This document shows, piece by piece, positions 26,387-34,579 of a stretch of 64,000 bases of DNA. This DNA is from Natronorubrum sulfidifaciens JCM 14089. Lineage in GTDB: Archaea; Halobacteriota; Halobacteria; Halobacteriales; Natrialbaceae. The DNA lies in assembly GCF_000337735.1 (NCBI RefSeq), contig NZ_AOHX01000039.1, positions 338,661 to 402,660 on the forward strand, read 5' to 3'. The notes under the pieces were generated by a model. It searched no databases and was not told the DNA's origin. It worked only from the letters and a program-made list of their open reading frames with translations. The translations under genes were made by a program, and so were the position numbers. Each line of letters begins with the position of its first letter. Positions within the stretch are counted from its first letter, which is position 1.

Positions 26387-27070
26387 CTACCAGGGCTCGC
26401 CGGAAGCGAGATCGATCTCGCTGTCGCCCTTTGCAGAGGGACAGATCTCAGCTAATACGCAGTCCGCACAGTCGGGGTTCCGGGCCGTGCAGGTCGCCCG
26501 GCCGTGATCGATACAGAGGTGGGTAAACTGCTGCCAGTAGCCTTCGGGGACGATTCCCATCAGGTCCTGTTCGATCGGCTCCGGGTACTCCTCCTCGGTC
26601 AGCCCGAGTCGACGCGAGAGTCGCTGGACGTGCGTATCGACGACGATCCCTTCGACAACGTCGTGGGCGTGTTGCAACACCACGTTCGCGGTCTTCCGGC
26701 CGACACCCGACAGTGCCGTGAGCTCGTCCATCGTATCCGGCACCTCGCCGTCGTGGTCCTCGAGAATCGTCGTACAGGCGCTACGGATGTATTTGGCCTT
26801 GTTGTTGTAGTAGGTGATCGAGTTCAGGTCCTCAGCGAGTTCCTCCTGTGAGACGGTTGCGTAGTCTTCCGGCCCGTCGTACTTCTCGAAGAGGTGTTTC
26901 GTCTCCTTGTTGACGCGCTCGTCGGTACACTGTGCCGAGAGCATCACCGCGATGAGCAACTCGAGGCGATTCGAATACCGCAGCGAAATCGTCGAGTCCG
27001 GATACGCCTCCTCGAGGCGTGTGATGACTTCCTCGGCCTGTTCTGCGCGGCTCTCGAGCGGGGTTCCCAT
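26387..27070 (-). CDS. nth: endonuclease III (base-excision DNA glycosylase/AP lyase)
   Basis: This 227-residue enzyme removes oxidised pyrimidines and cleaves the abasic site. The helix-hairpin-helix LSGVGRKTANVVL holds the catalytic Lys126, VDTHVQRLSRRLGL holds Asp145, and the [4Fe-4S] motif C-x6-C-x2-C-x5-C is intact in the C-terminal segment CTARNPDCADCVLAEIC. Length is normal. The short C-terminal extension is acidic. It is monocistronic, with a long spacer upstream. Confidence 0.93.
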   Translation of the reverse strand: MGTPLESRAEQAEEVITRLEEAYPDSTISLRYSNRLELLIAVMLSAQCTDERVNKETKHLFEKYDGPEDYATVSQEELAEDLNSITYYNNKAKYIRSACTTILEDHDGEVPDTMDELTALSGVGRKTANVVLQHAHDVVEGIVVDTHVQRLSRRLGLTEEEYPEPIEQDLMGIVPEGYWQQFTHLCIDHGRATCTARNPDCADCVLAEICPSAKGDSEIDLASGEPW

Positions 27071-27685
27071 TGCGCGTTCGTTGCGAGAGCGACCATTTGA
27101 CCCTGTCGGTCAGCGACGGCGCGGGCTCGAGGCCGCGTCGTCGCCGACCCACTGTTGGCGGACCCACTGACCCGTTCGATCTAGATATATCGGAGATAAA
27201 TACATTCTATAATCCGTGAGTAATTGACTGATGCCGTGTGTCAGTGTCGACGGAGACGGCTAACCGAGATGTACTCGAGCACACGACGTTTCGACACGGG
27301 GAGACAACACAACGGGCGGTGACGTGGTCGATGGACGAGCCATCGAGTACGGCGCGTTTTTGAGCGTGAGTTGCCGAATTACCTGTCGGTCGTCTTTGGA
27401 ACTCGGCGTGCACCAGTAGCACGCTGCCATCGCCGACGCCCTCGAGTCGATGTGGCGGCGACCAGCAATCGACCGCTGACTCGAGCGCCTCGGCCGAGCG
27501 ATCCTGCTTCGAAATAGCATACGGAAATTGATAGTAGTTAACTATTACTAAAATATCGTCATGTGTATCCGTGCGCTATCCATCGACTTGGCAGGCCGTC
27601 TCCGTCCGTCGGTTTCGTTCGACGATGCAGTCGCGGCTGTGCTGTGGTACCAAGCGTTAGTAGTCCCCAACTCGTACGCACGCAT
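27071..27685. other. long intergenic region, no confident gene
   Basis: About 615 nt separate nth from the methyltransferase gene. A more A/T-rich patch lies at 27183-27225, and another with several TA-rich words at 27525-27560. Short open frames on both strands (for example minus 27260-27520) show no recognisable domain and have arginine-rich shadow-like composition. The stretch may hold a decayed gene plus the promoter of the methyltransferase, but I can identify nothing in it. Confidence 0.4.
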
Positions 27686-28315
27686 ATGCCGAAAACAGCG
27701 CCGTTCGAGGAACACACCGACCGGTACGAAGGGTGGTTCGAGGCACACGACACCGTGTATCAGTCCGAACTCGAGGCGCTGGAACGTTTGGTGCCGTCGC
27801 CGGGCTACGGCATCGAAATCGGCGTCGGCAGCGCGCGCTTTGCCGAACCGCTCGGGCTGTCGGTCGGGATCGATCCGGCCGAGGCGATGCTCGAGTACGC
27901 CCGCGAGCGAGGGATCGACACCGTCAGAGGTGTCGCCGAAGCGCTCCCGTTCGCAGACGACGCGTTCGAGACCGCGCTGATCGTGACGACGATCTGTTTC
28001 GTCGACGATATCCCGCAGACGCTGGCCGAAGCGGATCGGATTCTCGAGCCGTCCGGACGGCTCGTGATCGGATATATCGACAAGGACAGTCCCGTCGGCC
28101 AGCGCTATCAGGAGACCAAAGACGAGAATCCGTTCTACAGGGACGCGACGTTCGTTTCGACCGACGAACTCGTCGCGGCCCTCGAGGCAGCCGGGTTCAC
28201 CGAGTTCGAGTTCGTCCAGACCATCTACCACTGGCTCGACGAGGTCGATGGCCCCGAACCGATCGAGGAGGGGTACGGTGACGGCTCGTTCGTTGGAATC
28301 AAAGCGACTCGGTGA
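27686..28315 (+). CDS. class I SAM-dependent methyltransferase
   Basis: The protein has 209 residues from ATG 27686; a longer frame to 27563 adds an arginine-rich leader without similarity. Motif I is GIEIGVGSARFAEPLG, motif II includes VGIDPAEAML, and the post-I region DTVRGVAEALPFADDAFETALIVTT is typical of the UbiE/small-molecule branch (Methyltransf_11). A GYIDKDSPVGQRYQ segment follows. The substrate is unknown. It is transcribed toward the metK remnant. Confidence 0.82.
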   Translation: MPKTAPFEEHTDRYEGWFEAHDTVYQSELEALERLVPSPGYGIEIGVGSARFAEPLGLSVGIDPAEAMLEYARERGIDTVRGVAEALPFADDAFETALIVTTICFVDDIPQTLAEADRILEPSGRLVIGYIDKDSPVGQRYQETKDENPFYRDATFVSTDELVAALEAAGFTEFEFVQTIYHWLDEVDGPEPIEEGYGDGSFVGIKATR

Positions 28316-28363
28316 CAGTCCCGTCGTTGCTCGACTACTGTGAAGGGCAGACAGAAGCCGCCC

Positions 28364-28653
28364 TCAGAACAGTCGCACGTCGCCGGCCACGAGCGCTCGA
28401 GAGAACGAGTCGAGACGCTCGAGTTCGGCGGTGACGAGACGACGTATCTCGCCGTCGTCGCGTGTCGTCGTCTCGACTTCGACAGCGAGTGGCTCCGTGA
28501 CTGGCGCGCCGATCTGAGACAGGAGTGTTACGGCGGCGTACTCGGCACCGAGGTCGTCGGCGATCCCATCGCAGATCGAATCCGGATGTCCGACTCCTTT
28601 CGCTCGACGAACGCTGTCGAGCGTGATGTGAAGGGATCTTGCTCGAGGTGCAT
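28364..28653 (-). pseudogene. broken remnant of an archaeal-type S-adenosylmethionine synthetase
   Basis: Only the two ends of archaeal MetK are left. An N-terminal KGVGHPDSICDGIAD block is joined directly to a C-terminal AVTLLSQIGAPVTEPLAVEV...LVAGDVRLF block, with the roughly 300 central residues missing. Just before the first block, the reading frame beginning at ATG 28653 gives AFVERK and must shift by one base to enter KGVGHPDS, where VERKGVGHPDS is canonical; a single G appears lost. A GTG-started frame reads through both blocks and could still make a 99-residue product. The remnant borders the TnpB element. Confidence 0.72.
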
Positions 28654-28679
28654 AACGGTCCACGAGGTGTCAGCCGTGA

Positions 28680-28720
28680 ACCGCCACGGGCGCGGTGGCC
28701 CGTGGCTTCCCGTGGATTAG
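28680..28720 (-). ncRNA. possible omega RNA / right-end hairpin of the TnpB element
   Basis: Directly at the 3' end of tnpB a strong hairpin is visible (arms GCCACGGGC and GCCCGTGGC around 28683-28706), overlapping the stop codon region at 28717-28719. In IS200/IS605 elements the 3' end of tnpB and the right end encode the guide RNA scaffold. The exact RNA ends and the guide sequence cannot be determined by eye. Confidence 0.4.
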
Positions 28721-29988
28721 TCTGACACACCCGCGACACCATCGGCGTGGTGGCCTCTGGCGGTGTCGTGGGTCACGGTCGGCTGGTTCACACAGCCCGA
28801 TACCTGCCGTCGCAACTTCCGCACGTTGGGAAGTGTCTTGAGAGCAGGCACATTCCGATTCAGTTTCGCCAATCCTTTCTTGGCGATGTTGATGGCCGCA
28901 TTCCGGTCGGCATGGTCTTGCCGCCTACACTCCACGCACTTGAACCGCTTCTTGTTACGGTTTGCACGAGTCGTATGCTCACACTCCGTGAGTGAACACG
29001 CCTGACTCGTGTATTCTGGGGTGATTTCGTCAGACGGGATGCCTTGGAACGCGGCTTTGTACGTGATGAACTCTCGAAGTTTGCGGAACGGAAGTGAGTG
29101 AAGGCGGCGGTTCATCCGTGTTCCGTAGTCAATCGAGTCCCGCATCTCTTTGAGGTCTTCAAAGACGATGCACGGTTTCTCGAACCGTGACACCCACTCC
29201 ACGACTTGGCGTGAGACCTTGTGGAGTTGGCCGTGGACGAACCGTTCCTCCTGCTGCTCGAACGCACGGTCGAACGAGGATTTTCCGTTGTACTGCATCC
29301 GCTTTCGTATCGTGAAATACCGATGCCGCTTCTCCTTGATTTCAGGGAAGTCGATGACTACCGAATCAACAATGTCGTCCTCGTGGAGGACAGCAAGCGC
29401 AACGCAATCCTCGTTAATATCCACACCAACCACCGTTCGTGAATCCTCTTTGTCACGGACTTCGGCCTCAGTGTGGGTAGTGTTGATGTGGAGTTCGTAG
29501 TTACCGTTGCGATTCATCGCTTCTGCCGTCCCGACCCGCCAGTCATCGGATTCGATGGCGTTACGGAGTTGTTCGAGGGCGGCGGGAGAGCCGTACAACG
29601 TGCCTTTCACCGGGTTGTACGGTTTCGCGCTGATACGGTAGCGGATGCAGTCATCTTCGGGGAACAGGTTGTAGCCTTCCTCGTAGTTCGACCGGAGCGG
29701 GTACGCGCCGTCTTTGGTGTAGCTGGGTTGGTTGTAGTCGTCGTACTCGTAGTAGTTTTCAATTGCTTCGAGCGATTTCTGTACGACAAGTTGTGCGGTG
29801 TTGTTCACGAGATTGGCATTTGACTCTAAATCCTGCCGAATCTCGTCCCAGTCCTCACCGTTCTTTGCCCGCTGAATGGTTTCGTTGTAAACCGAGCGGG
29901 CTTCGAGGAAGGCGTCGTCCAGAAGTTGCTGACCGCTCTCGTCGGGTTGGAGTTGAAAGACGAGTGTTTTGGTCAGCGACTTCTGCAT
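28717..29988 (-). CDS. tnpB: RNA-guided endonuclease TnpB
   Basis: This 423-residue protein has the N-terminal OrfB helical part and a RuvC-like nuclease. The catalytic acids are Asp190 in VVGVDINED, Glu277 in IVFEDLKE, and Asp361 in DHADRNAAINIAK. The zinc knuckle uses Cys331, Cys336, Cys351 and Cys354, with a wider first pair (C-x4-C) and longer spacer than the usual CxxC. All three acids are intact, so the nuclease may be active: it would cut DNA matching its guide RNA next to a transposon-associated motif. The C-terminal 40 residues extend past the core and overlap the right-end region. Confidence 0.88.
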   Translation of the reverse strand: MQKSLTKTLVFQLQPDESGQQLLDDAFLEARSVYNETIQRAKNGEDWDEIRQDLESNANLVNNTAQLVVQKSLEAIENYYEYDDYNQPSYTKDGAYPLRSNYEEGYNLFPEDDCIRYRISAKPYNPVKGTLYGSPAALEQLRNAIESDDWRVGTAEAMNRNGNYELHINTTHTEAEVRDKEDSRTVVGVDINEDCVALAVLHEDDIVDSVVIDFPEIKEKRHRYFTIRKRMQYNGKSSFDRAFEQQEERFVHGQLHKVSRQVVEWVSRFEKPCIVFEDLKEMRDSIDYGTRMNRRLHSLPFRKLREFITYKAAFQGIPSDEITPEYTSQACSLTECEHTTRANRNKKRFKCVECRRQDHADRNAAINIAKKGLAKLNRNVPALKTLPNVRKLRRQVSGCVNQPTVTHDTARGHHADGVAGVSD

Positions 29989-30205
29989 ACGCTAATCGTC
30001 GTACTGCGGTCTTGTAAAGGTATTGAGTCCGGTTGATAGGTTGGACGAGTGTCGGGCTTCACCCCCGACCCCGGTGGGGCGGGGTACTCGCCCTCGTTCA
30101 TCTACTATAGACAGAGGACGGTTATGTCTAGAGGGTGAGGCCCTAAACTATCAGATCGTCTGACTCACCAGTACAGCCAAATGGGTTCGTTGAGTAGCCC
30201 GTTCT

Positions 30206-31132
30206 ATGACTGCCATCGAACTCGAGGGGCTCACGAAAGATTACGGCGAGGTCCTCGCAAACGACGGGTTGACGTTCAGCGTCGACACGGGGGAGGTCTT
30301 CGGCTATTTAGGGCCGAACGGCGCTGGCAAGACGACGACCATTCGGATGCTGCTTGGCTTTATTTCGCCGACGGCGGGGTCCGGACGGGTGCTGGGCCAC
30401 GACATCCAGGACGAACGGGCACTTATCGAGGCCAAACGGCAGATCGGCTATCTCTCCGACGAGCCAGGGTTCGACGAGCAGGCGACCGGCGACGAGATCC
30501 TCGAGCTCCACGCCGCGGTCAAAGGCGACGAGCGAAGCGACGAACTGCTCGAGTTGTTCGACCCGCCGATGGATCGGAAGATCCGCGAGTACTCGCGTGG
30601 GAACGTCCAGAAGCTGGGACTCGTGACGACGTTCATGCACGATCCGGAGCTCGTGATCTTAGACGAGCCAACGAGCGGTCTCGACCCGCTGATGAAACAG
30701 CGCTTTGCCGAGTTCCTCCGACGCGAGAAAGAAAACGGGGTGACGGTCTTCTTTTCCTCGCACATTCTGAGCGAGGTGCGACGGCTCTGTGACCGTGTCG
30801 GCATTATTCGCAGCGGCGAACTCGTCACGATCGAACCCATCGAGACGCTGCTGACCCGAAGCGGGAAAGCAGTGCGGATCCAGAGCGAGGCACCGATTCC
30901 GCTCACGGTGCTCGATATCGACGGCGTCCACGACCTCGAGACGAGTATCCCCGGTGATGTGGCCGATGTCGATCCCGACTCGGCGTTTACCGAGTGTACG
31001 TTCACGTACACTGGAGACATCAACCGACTCCTCACAGCGCTCTCCGAGTACGAACTGTTGGATCTCTCGATCGAGGAAGCGCCACTCGAGGACGTCTTCC
31101 TGCGGTTTTACGGGGGTGAGAACGATGTTTGA
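30206..31132 (+). CDS. ABC transporter ATP-binding protein
   Basis: This 308-residue ATPase has Walker A GPNGAGKTT (about 38-46), a signature region YSRGNVQKLGL (SRG variant of LSGGQ), Walker B LVILDEPTSGLD and a switch His in FFSSHILSEV. The C-terminal 90 residues form the regulatory extension usual in ABC-2 type exporters. It overlaps the permease gene by 8 nt, forming a two-gene exporter operon. The cargo is unknown. Confidence 0.9.
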   Translation: MTAIELEGLTKDYGEVLANDGLTFSVDTGEVFGYLGPNGAGKTTTIRMLLGFISPTAGSGRVLGHDIQDERALIEAKRQIGYLSDEPGFDEQATGDEILELHAAVKGDERSDELLELFDPPMDRKIREYSRGNVQKLGLVTTFMHDPELVILDEPTSGLDPLMKQRFAEFLRREKENGVTVFFSSHILSEVRRLCDRVGIIRSGELVTIEPIETLLTRSGKAVRIQSEAPIPLTVLDIDGVHDLETSIPGDVADVDPDSAFTECTFTYTGDINRLLTALSEYELLDLSIEEAPLEDVFLRFYGGENDV

Positions 31133-31910
31133 GTTCCTCCGATACGACGGACGAAAGCGCATCAAGGGCAGTCTGTATCTGTCGGTTGGGCTGGCGGTGC
31201 TGGCGGGAATGATCATCTGGATCTATCCCTCGTTTCGGGACACCTTCGATGAAGACGAACTCCTTGCCGCCTATCCACAGGAGATCATCCAGCTATTCGA
31301 CGTACAGACGATGACCTCACTCGAGGGATTCCTCGCGTTCGAACTCTACGTCTTCGGCTGGGTGATCCTGCTTGGGCTTTACTTCGCCTACAGCGCTGCG
31401 GGTGTGATCGCCGACGAAATCGACCGTGGCCGGATGGATTCGCTACTGGCGATGCCGGTGTCTCGTCGCCGGCTACTGACTGAGAAGTTCGCTGCGCTTG
31501 GCGTTCCGATCGTCATCGTGAACCTCCTGTTGCCGCCCGTCGTGCTCGGCGGCGGCTGGTTGATCGGCGAATCGATGTCCGTGATGGACGTGTTCGCGGT
31601 CCATCTCCTCTCGATTCCGTATCTGTTCGCCTGTGCTGGGATCGGGCTCATCTGCTCTGTCGCCTTCGATCGCTCGGCGATCGCCCAACGGGTCGCACTC
31701 GGCGTTACGTTCGCCCTGTTCTTGATGCAATCGGTGCTTCAGGGAACCGATTACGAAGCGATCGGAGCGCTCACACCGATGGAGTACTTCAATCCGAACG
31801 AGATCCTGCTCGAGGGGACGTACGATCTCGGCAACGCTGTAATTCTTCTCGCCATGACAGTGCTGTTCGTCGTCATCAGCCAGTTCTGGTTTGTGCGAAA
31901 GGACATCTGA
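31125..31910 (+). CDS. ABC-2 type permease
   Basis: The protein has 261 residues from ATG 31125 (MFEFLRYDGRKRIKG). About six membrane segments are visible, starting with SLYLSVGLAVLAGMIIWIY and ending with AVILLAMTVLFVVISQFWF. The cytoplasmic motif DEIDRGRMDSLLAMPVSRRRLLTEKF is the coupling helix typical of ABC-2 permeases (NosY/CcmA partner type). It pairs with the ATPase just upstream. The substrate cannot be inferred; such pairs often export lipids, drugs or peptides. Confidence 0.87.
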   Translation: MFEFLRYDGRKRIKGSLYLSVGLAVLAGMIIWIYPSFRDTFDEDELLAAYPQEIIQLFDVQTMTSLEGFLAFELYVFGWVILLGLYFAYSAAGVIADEIDRGRMDSLLAMPVSRRRLLTEKFAALGVPIVIVNLLLPPVVLGGGWLIGESMSVMDVFAVHLLSIPYLFACAGIGLICSVAFDRSAIAQRVALGVTFALFLMQSVLQGTDYEAIGALTPMEYFNPNEILLEGTYDLGNAVILLAMTVLFVVISQFWFVRKDI

Positions 31911-31962
31911 GACGGTTCGCACCCTTTGAAAGGGGCCCGGTGTGTGCGGACCGAAGGGATAG

Positions 31963-31968
31963 TATAAG
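31963..31968 (+). promoter_or_regulatory. TATA-like box before the first usp gene
   Basis: TATAAG, with a purine-rich BRE-like stretch before it, lies 9-35 nt upstream of three candidate in-frame ATGs (31977, 31986, 31998). Archaeal spacing favours translation from one of the later two. Confidence 0.4.
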
Positions 31969-31976
31969 GATGATAC

Positions 31977-32873
31977 ATGAGAGAGATGGCATATACCATG
32001 TCATCGTCACGCTCCGATGTCGGCGGCAGTCTGTTGGTCCCGGTTGCAAACCCCGAGACTGCTGACCGACAGCTCGATACCGCAATCGACATCGCGACCG
32101 ACCGTTCGTACCGCGTTCTCCTCGTCTATATCGTCGACGTCCCCTCACAACTGTCGTTGCAGGACGGTCGGCGATACCTGCTCGAGGACGACGACGAGGA
32201 GATGCTTGCGGCAGCGGCGGCGCGTGTCGAGGACGCCGGAGTCCCCGTCGACAAACGGATTCGGATGGCTCGTGGAGTCTCGACGGGGATCATCGGCGCT
32301 GCAAAGAAATACGACGTCGATACGATTCTGATGGGGTGGCGGGGACGGCCACCGCGCCAGGACATCATTTTGGGGAACCACATTGACAGAGTGCTGCGAG
32401 ACGCCGCGTGTGACGTCCTCGTCAAACGGATCAAGACGCCGACGCCAGCCCCCATCGAGAACGTGCTCGTTCCAGTTGCCGGTGGGCCACACGAGAGTCT
32501 CGCCACCGACGCAGCCGCCTCGATTGCCCGCCGAAACGACGCCGCAGTCACGCTGTTGCACGTCCGCGAACCGGACGGTCCCGAACGGACTCGAGCGGAA
32601 GCGAAAACGCTGCTCGCGCAGGCTGCAGCCGCGTTCGATGACGGGCTGTCGATCGACCGGCAGATCGTCGAAAGCGATGATGTCGACGCGGCAATTACCG
32701 ACCGGACCAGCGAACACGAGGTCACCGTCCTCGGCACTTCACGTGGTGGCCTCATCCAGCGTGCGCTTCTCGGGACGACCTCCGAAGCAGTCGGGCGACA
32801 CGCTGCTAACACGGTTATTCTGGCCAAGCGCCACGATCCCGTCCCGTCGCGACTGCGCCGACTGCTCTCCTGA
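31977..32873 (+). CDS. tandem universal stress protein with degenerate nucleotide loops
   Basis: The protein has up to 298 residues with two UspA-like halves (about 10-145 and 155-285). The first loop, MGWRGRPPRQDIILGN, keeps the glycine spacing but ends in Asn. The second, LGTSRGGLIQRALLGT, has lost the second glycine. Both therefore deviate from G-2x-G-9x-G-S/T, and ATP binding is doubtful. Starts at 31977, 31986 and 31998 are all in frame. Its TGA stop is the first three bases of a family 2 inverted-repeat element. It marks the left end of the stress island. Confidence 0.78.
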   Translation: MREMAYTMSSSRSDVGGSLLVPVANPETADRQLDTAIDIATDRSYRVLLVYIVDVPSQLSLQDGRRYLLEDDDEEMLAAAAARVEDAGVPVDKRIRMARGVSTGIIGAAKKYDVDTILMGWRGRPPRQDIILGNHIDRVLRDAACDVLVKRIKTPTPAPIENVLVPVAGGPHESLATDAAASIARRNDAAVTLLHVREPDGPERTRAEAKTLLAQAAAAFDDGLSIDRQIVESDDVDAAITDRTSEHEVTVLGTSRGGLIQRALLGTTSEAVGRHAANTVILAKRHDPVPSRLRRLLS

Positions 32874-32954
32874 GACGGTTTCGTGTCGTCACTGACCGCC
32901 GATCGTCGACCCGTGCTAGCGATCGGCGGGACATCGGGACAGCAATCCGTATGA
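32871..32954 (+). repeat. family 2 inverted-repeat element, copy 1
   Basis: The element is 84 bp. The arms are TGAGACGGTTTCGTGTC (32871-32887) and GACAGCAATCCGTATGA (32938-32954), imperfect inverted repeats. The centre holds a second palindrome (GCCGATCGTC against GCGATCGGC). Its first three bases are the stop codon of the upstream usp gene. Confidence 0.75.
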
Positions 32955-33003
32955 CTCGGCGACTCGAGCGCGCTCGAATCCCTGCTCGATGAGCACGGGC
33001 TGG

Positions 33004-33087
33004 TATAGTAACAACTGAACCGATGTACACACTGATCGCAGAGCCGTCATGCGGTCTGGTGTGCAGTGACGTGCAGTGGCTAGTATA
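33004..33087 (-). repeat. family 1 dispersed repeat, copy C (MITE-like)
   Basis: This 84-bp copy is in the opposite orientation to copies A and B. It begins on the plus strand with TATAGTAACAACTGAAC and ends CAGTGGCTAGTATA. Its reverse complement matches copy A including the central CGCATGACGGCTCTGCGATC. It ends 33 bp before the next usp ATG, so its terminal TATA might contribute to that promoter. Confidence 0.8.
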
Positions 33088-33120
33088 GCTTCTTACCGAT
33101 CGCGCTCGTAGCGGAAGCCA

Positions 33121-33999
33121 ATGGATGGCACGATCTTGCTCCCGGTCGATCCCGACACCGATTCGACGGCGGCGACCGACTGCGCCATCGCGAGTGCACG
33201 CCAGACTGACGCGACGATTCGTGTCCTGTCCGTTCTCGAGTTCCACGACCTCGAGTCGCTTCCGGCTGCCGAAACGGCATCGCTTCGAGCGGCGGCCACA
33301 CGGCGCGCTCGGGCGGCGGTCGACGCGGCGGCCGAACGCATCGAGAACGCCGGCATCCCTGTCGTTCGGGACCGCTGTGAGGGAGTCCCGTATCAGGAGA
33401 TCGTGTCGCTCGCCGCGCAGACAGACCCCGGACTGATCGTGATGGGAACCCGCGGATCGACGACGGCCGACGAGCCCGACCCTCGAGTCGGGAGCACGAC
33501 CCAACGGGTGCTCGCGCTGTCGGCCGTTCCGGTACTTGCCGTGCCACTCGACAGGCAGCCGTGGCCTGACACGGCCTCGGCCGGATGCAGCCGCGTTGTG
33601 ATCGCGACCGACGGGAGCGACGCCGCCGAACGCGCTGCCGACTCCGCCCTCGAACTCGTGGCGGCTGCGCGTGGCGTCGTCGACGTGATCTCCGTCATCG
33701 ACGAAACCGCCCCCATACTCGAGGACGCGCCAGCATCCGTTCTCGAGCTGCGTCGGGAGGGCGGTCACGACGCGATCGAACCGATCGCCGTCACGGCGCG
33801 TAGTCGTGACCTCGAGGTGCGGACCGATGTCCTCCGCGGGGTTCCACACGACGAACTCGTGTCGTACGCGAGTGCCGTCGATGCCGACCTACTCGCGATG
33901 GGTGCACGCGGGCTCGCCGTCGGCGGGGACCCCGTTCTCGGCGGAACGACGGCACGTGTCCTCGAGCGCGCCGATAGACCCGTGCTGGCGGTTCGGTAA
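33121..33999 (+). CDS. tandem universal stress protein
   Basis: The 292-residue protein has two UspA domains (about 1-140 and 155-292). The first begins GTILLPVDPDTDS, with loop MGTRGSTTADEPDPRVGS, two residues longer than canonical. The second begins RVVIATDGSDAAE and has MGARGLAVGGDPVLGG, where Ser/Thr is replaced by Gly. Usp proteins bind ATP/AMP or other ligands and modulate survival under stress. The start ATG 33121 follows a family 1 repeat. The next usp gene is 64 nt downstream. Confidence 0.88.
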   Translation: MDGTILLPVDPDTDSTAATDCAIASARQTDATIRVLSVLEFHDLESLPAAETASLRAAATRRARAAVDAAAERIENAGIPVVRDRCEGVPYQEIVSLAAQTDPGLIVMGTRGSTTADEPDPRVGSTTQRVLALSAVPVLAVPLDRQPWPDTASAGCSRVVIATDGSDAAERAADSALELVAAARGVVDVISVIDETAPILEDAPASVLELRREGGHDAIEPIAVTARSRDLEVRTDVLRGVPHDELVSYASAVDADLLAMGARGLAVGGDPVLGGTTARVLERADRPVLAVR

Positions 34000-34063
34000 G
34001 TATCCCGTTCCAGCTCGTGGTACTCGGAGACAGGATTATCCCAACCGCACGAGTAAGAGTCGT

Positions 34064-34489
34064 ATGGTCGAGCGTGTTCTCGTCGCGTACGATGGGTCAC
34101 CACCGTCGAACGACGCCCTCGAGTACGCCTTCGAGACGTTTCCCGAGGCCGACATGACGGCGTTACACGTCATCGAGGTGCCGGAGTCACACGTCGCGAT
34201 TCTCGAGGGGCCCGAGATCCGGCCACCCGTGACCGAGCGACTCCGCGAACATGGGATGGACGTCCTCGACGAGGCGATGGAACTCGCGGCCGCATATGGC
34301 CGTGCCCTCGAGACGGAGATCCTGACGGGAAAGCCGGATCGTCGGATCGTCGACTACGCAACGCAGGCAGACTATGACACGATCGTTATCGGGAGCCACG
34401 GGCGGGAGGGCATCTCACGTGTCCTGCTCGGAACCGTCTCAGAGGATGTCGTTCGCCGAGCGCCGATGCCCGTCGTTGTGGTTCGCTAG
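34064..34489 (+). CDS. universal stress protein (single UspA domain)
   Basis: The 141-residue protein has the N-terminal RVLVAYDGSPPSNDALEYA strand-loop, a middle helix, and the ATP-binding loop IGSHGREGISRVLLGT, which fits G-2x-G-9x-G-T. It ends in the MPVVVVR strand. Overall it is closely similar to the gene at 60388-60813, suggesting recent duplication within the island. The ATG 34064 directly precedes the first strand. It is followed 90 nt later by the ABC1 kinase gene in the same direction. Confidence 0.92.
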   Translation: MVERVLVAYDGSPPSNDALEYAFETFPEADMTALHVIEVPESHVAILEGPEIRPPVTERLREHGMDVLDEAMELAAAYGRALETEILTGKPDRRIVDYATQADYDTIVIGSHGREGISRVLLGTVSEDVVRRAPMPVVVVR

Positions 34490-34579
34490 CGACGAAGCTG
34501 TCGACAGCATATTTGTGTTGGCTGTCCGAACTGACTGTATGGACGGCTGTTCGAGCGATCGCCGGGCCCGTATCGAGCG

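Larger units (their letters stand above)
28680..30090 (-). mobile_element. solitary TnpB (IS1341-type, IS200/IS605 family) element
   Basis: The element contains one tnpB and no tnpA Y1 transposase. Its ends carry subterminal palindromes: the right-end hairpin at about 28683-28706 and a left-end GC-rich hairpin at about 30062-30084 (CCCCGACCCC and GGGGCGGGG arms). Without TnpA it can move only if the transposase is supplied from elsewhere. Boundaries are approximate. It lies immediately beside the metK remnant. Confidence 0.6.

Noticed and set aside
27260..27520. Minus-strand 86-codon frame in the long spacer after nth
   Set aside because: Arg/Ser-rich composition typical of non-coding frames in GC-rich DNA, and no domain.
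30100..30205. Third repeat family around the CTACTATAG word upstream of the ABC transporter
   Set aside because: Only the short TATAG word is shared with family 1; no further alignment is visible.
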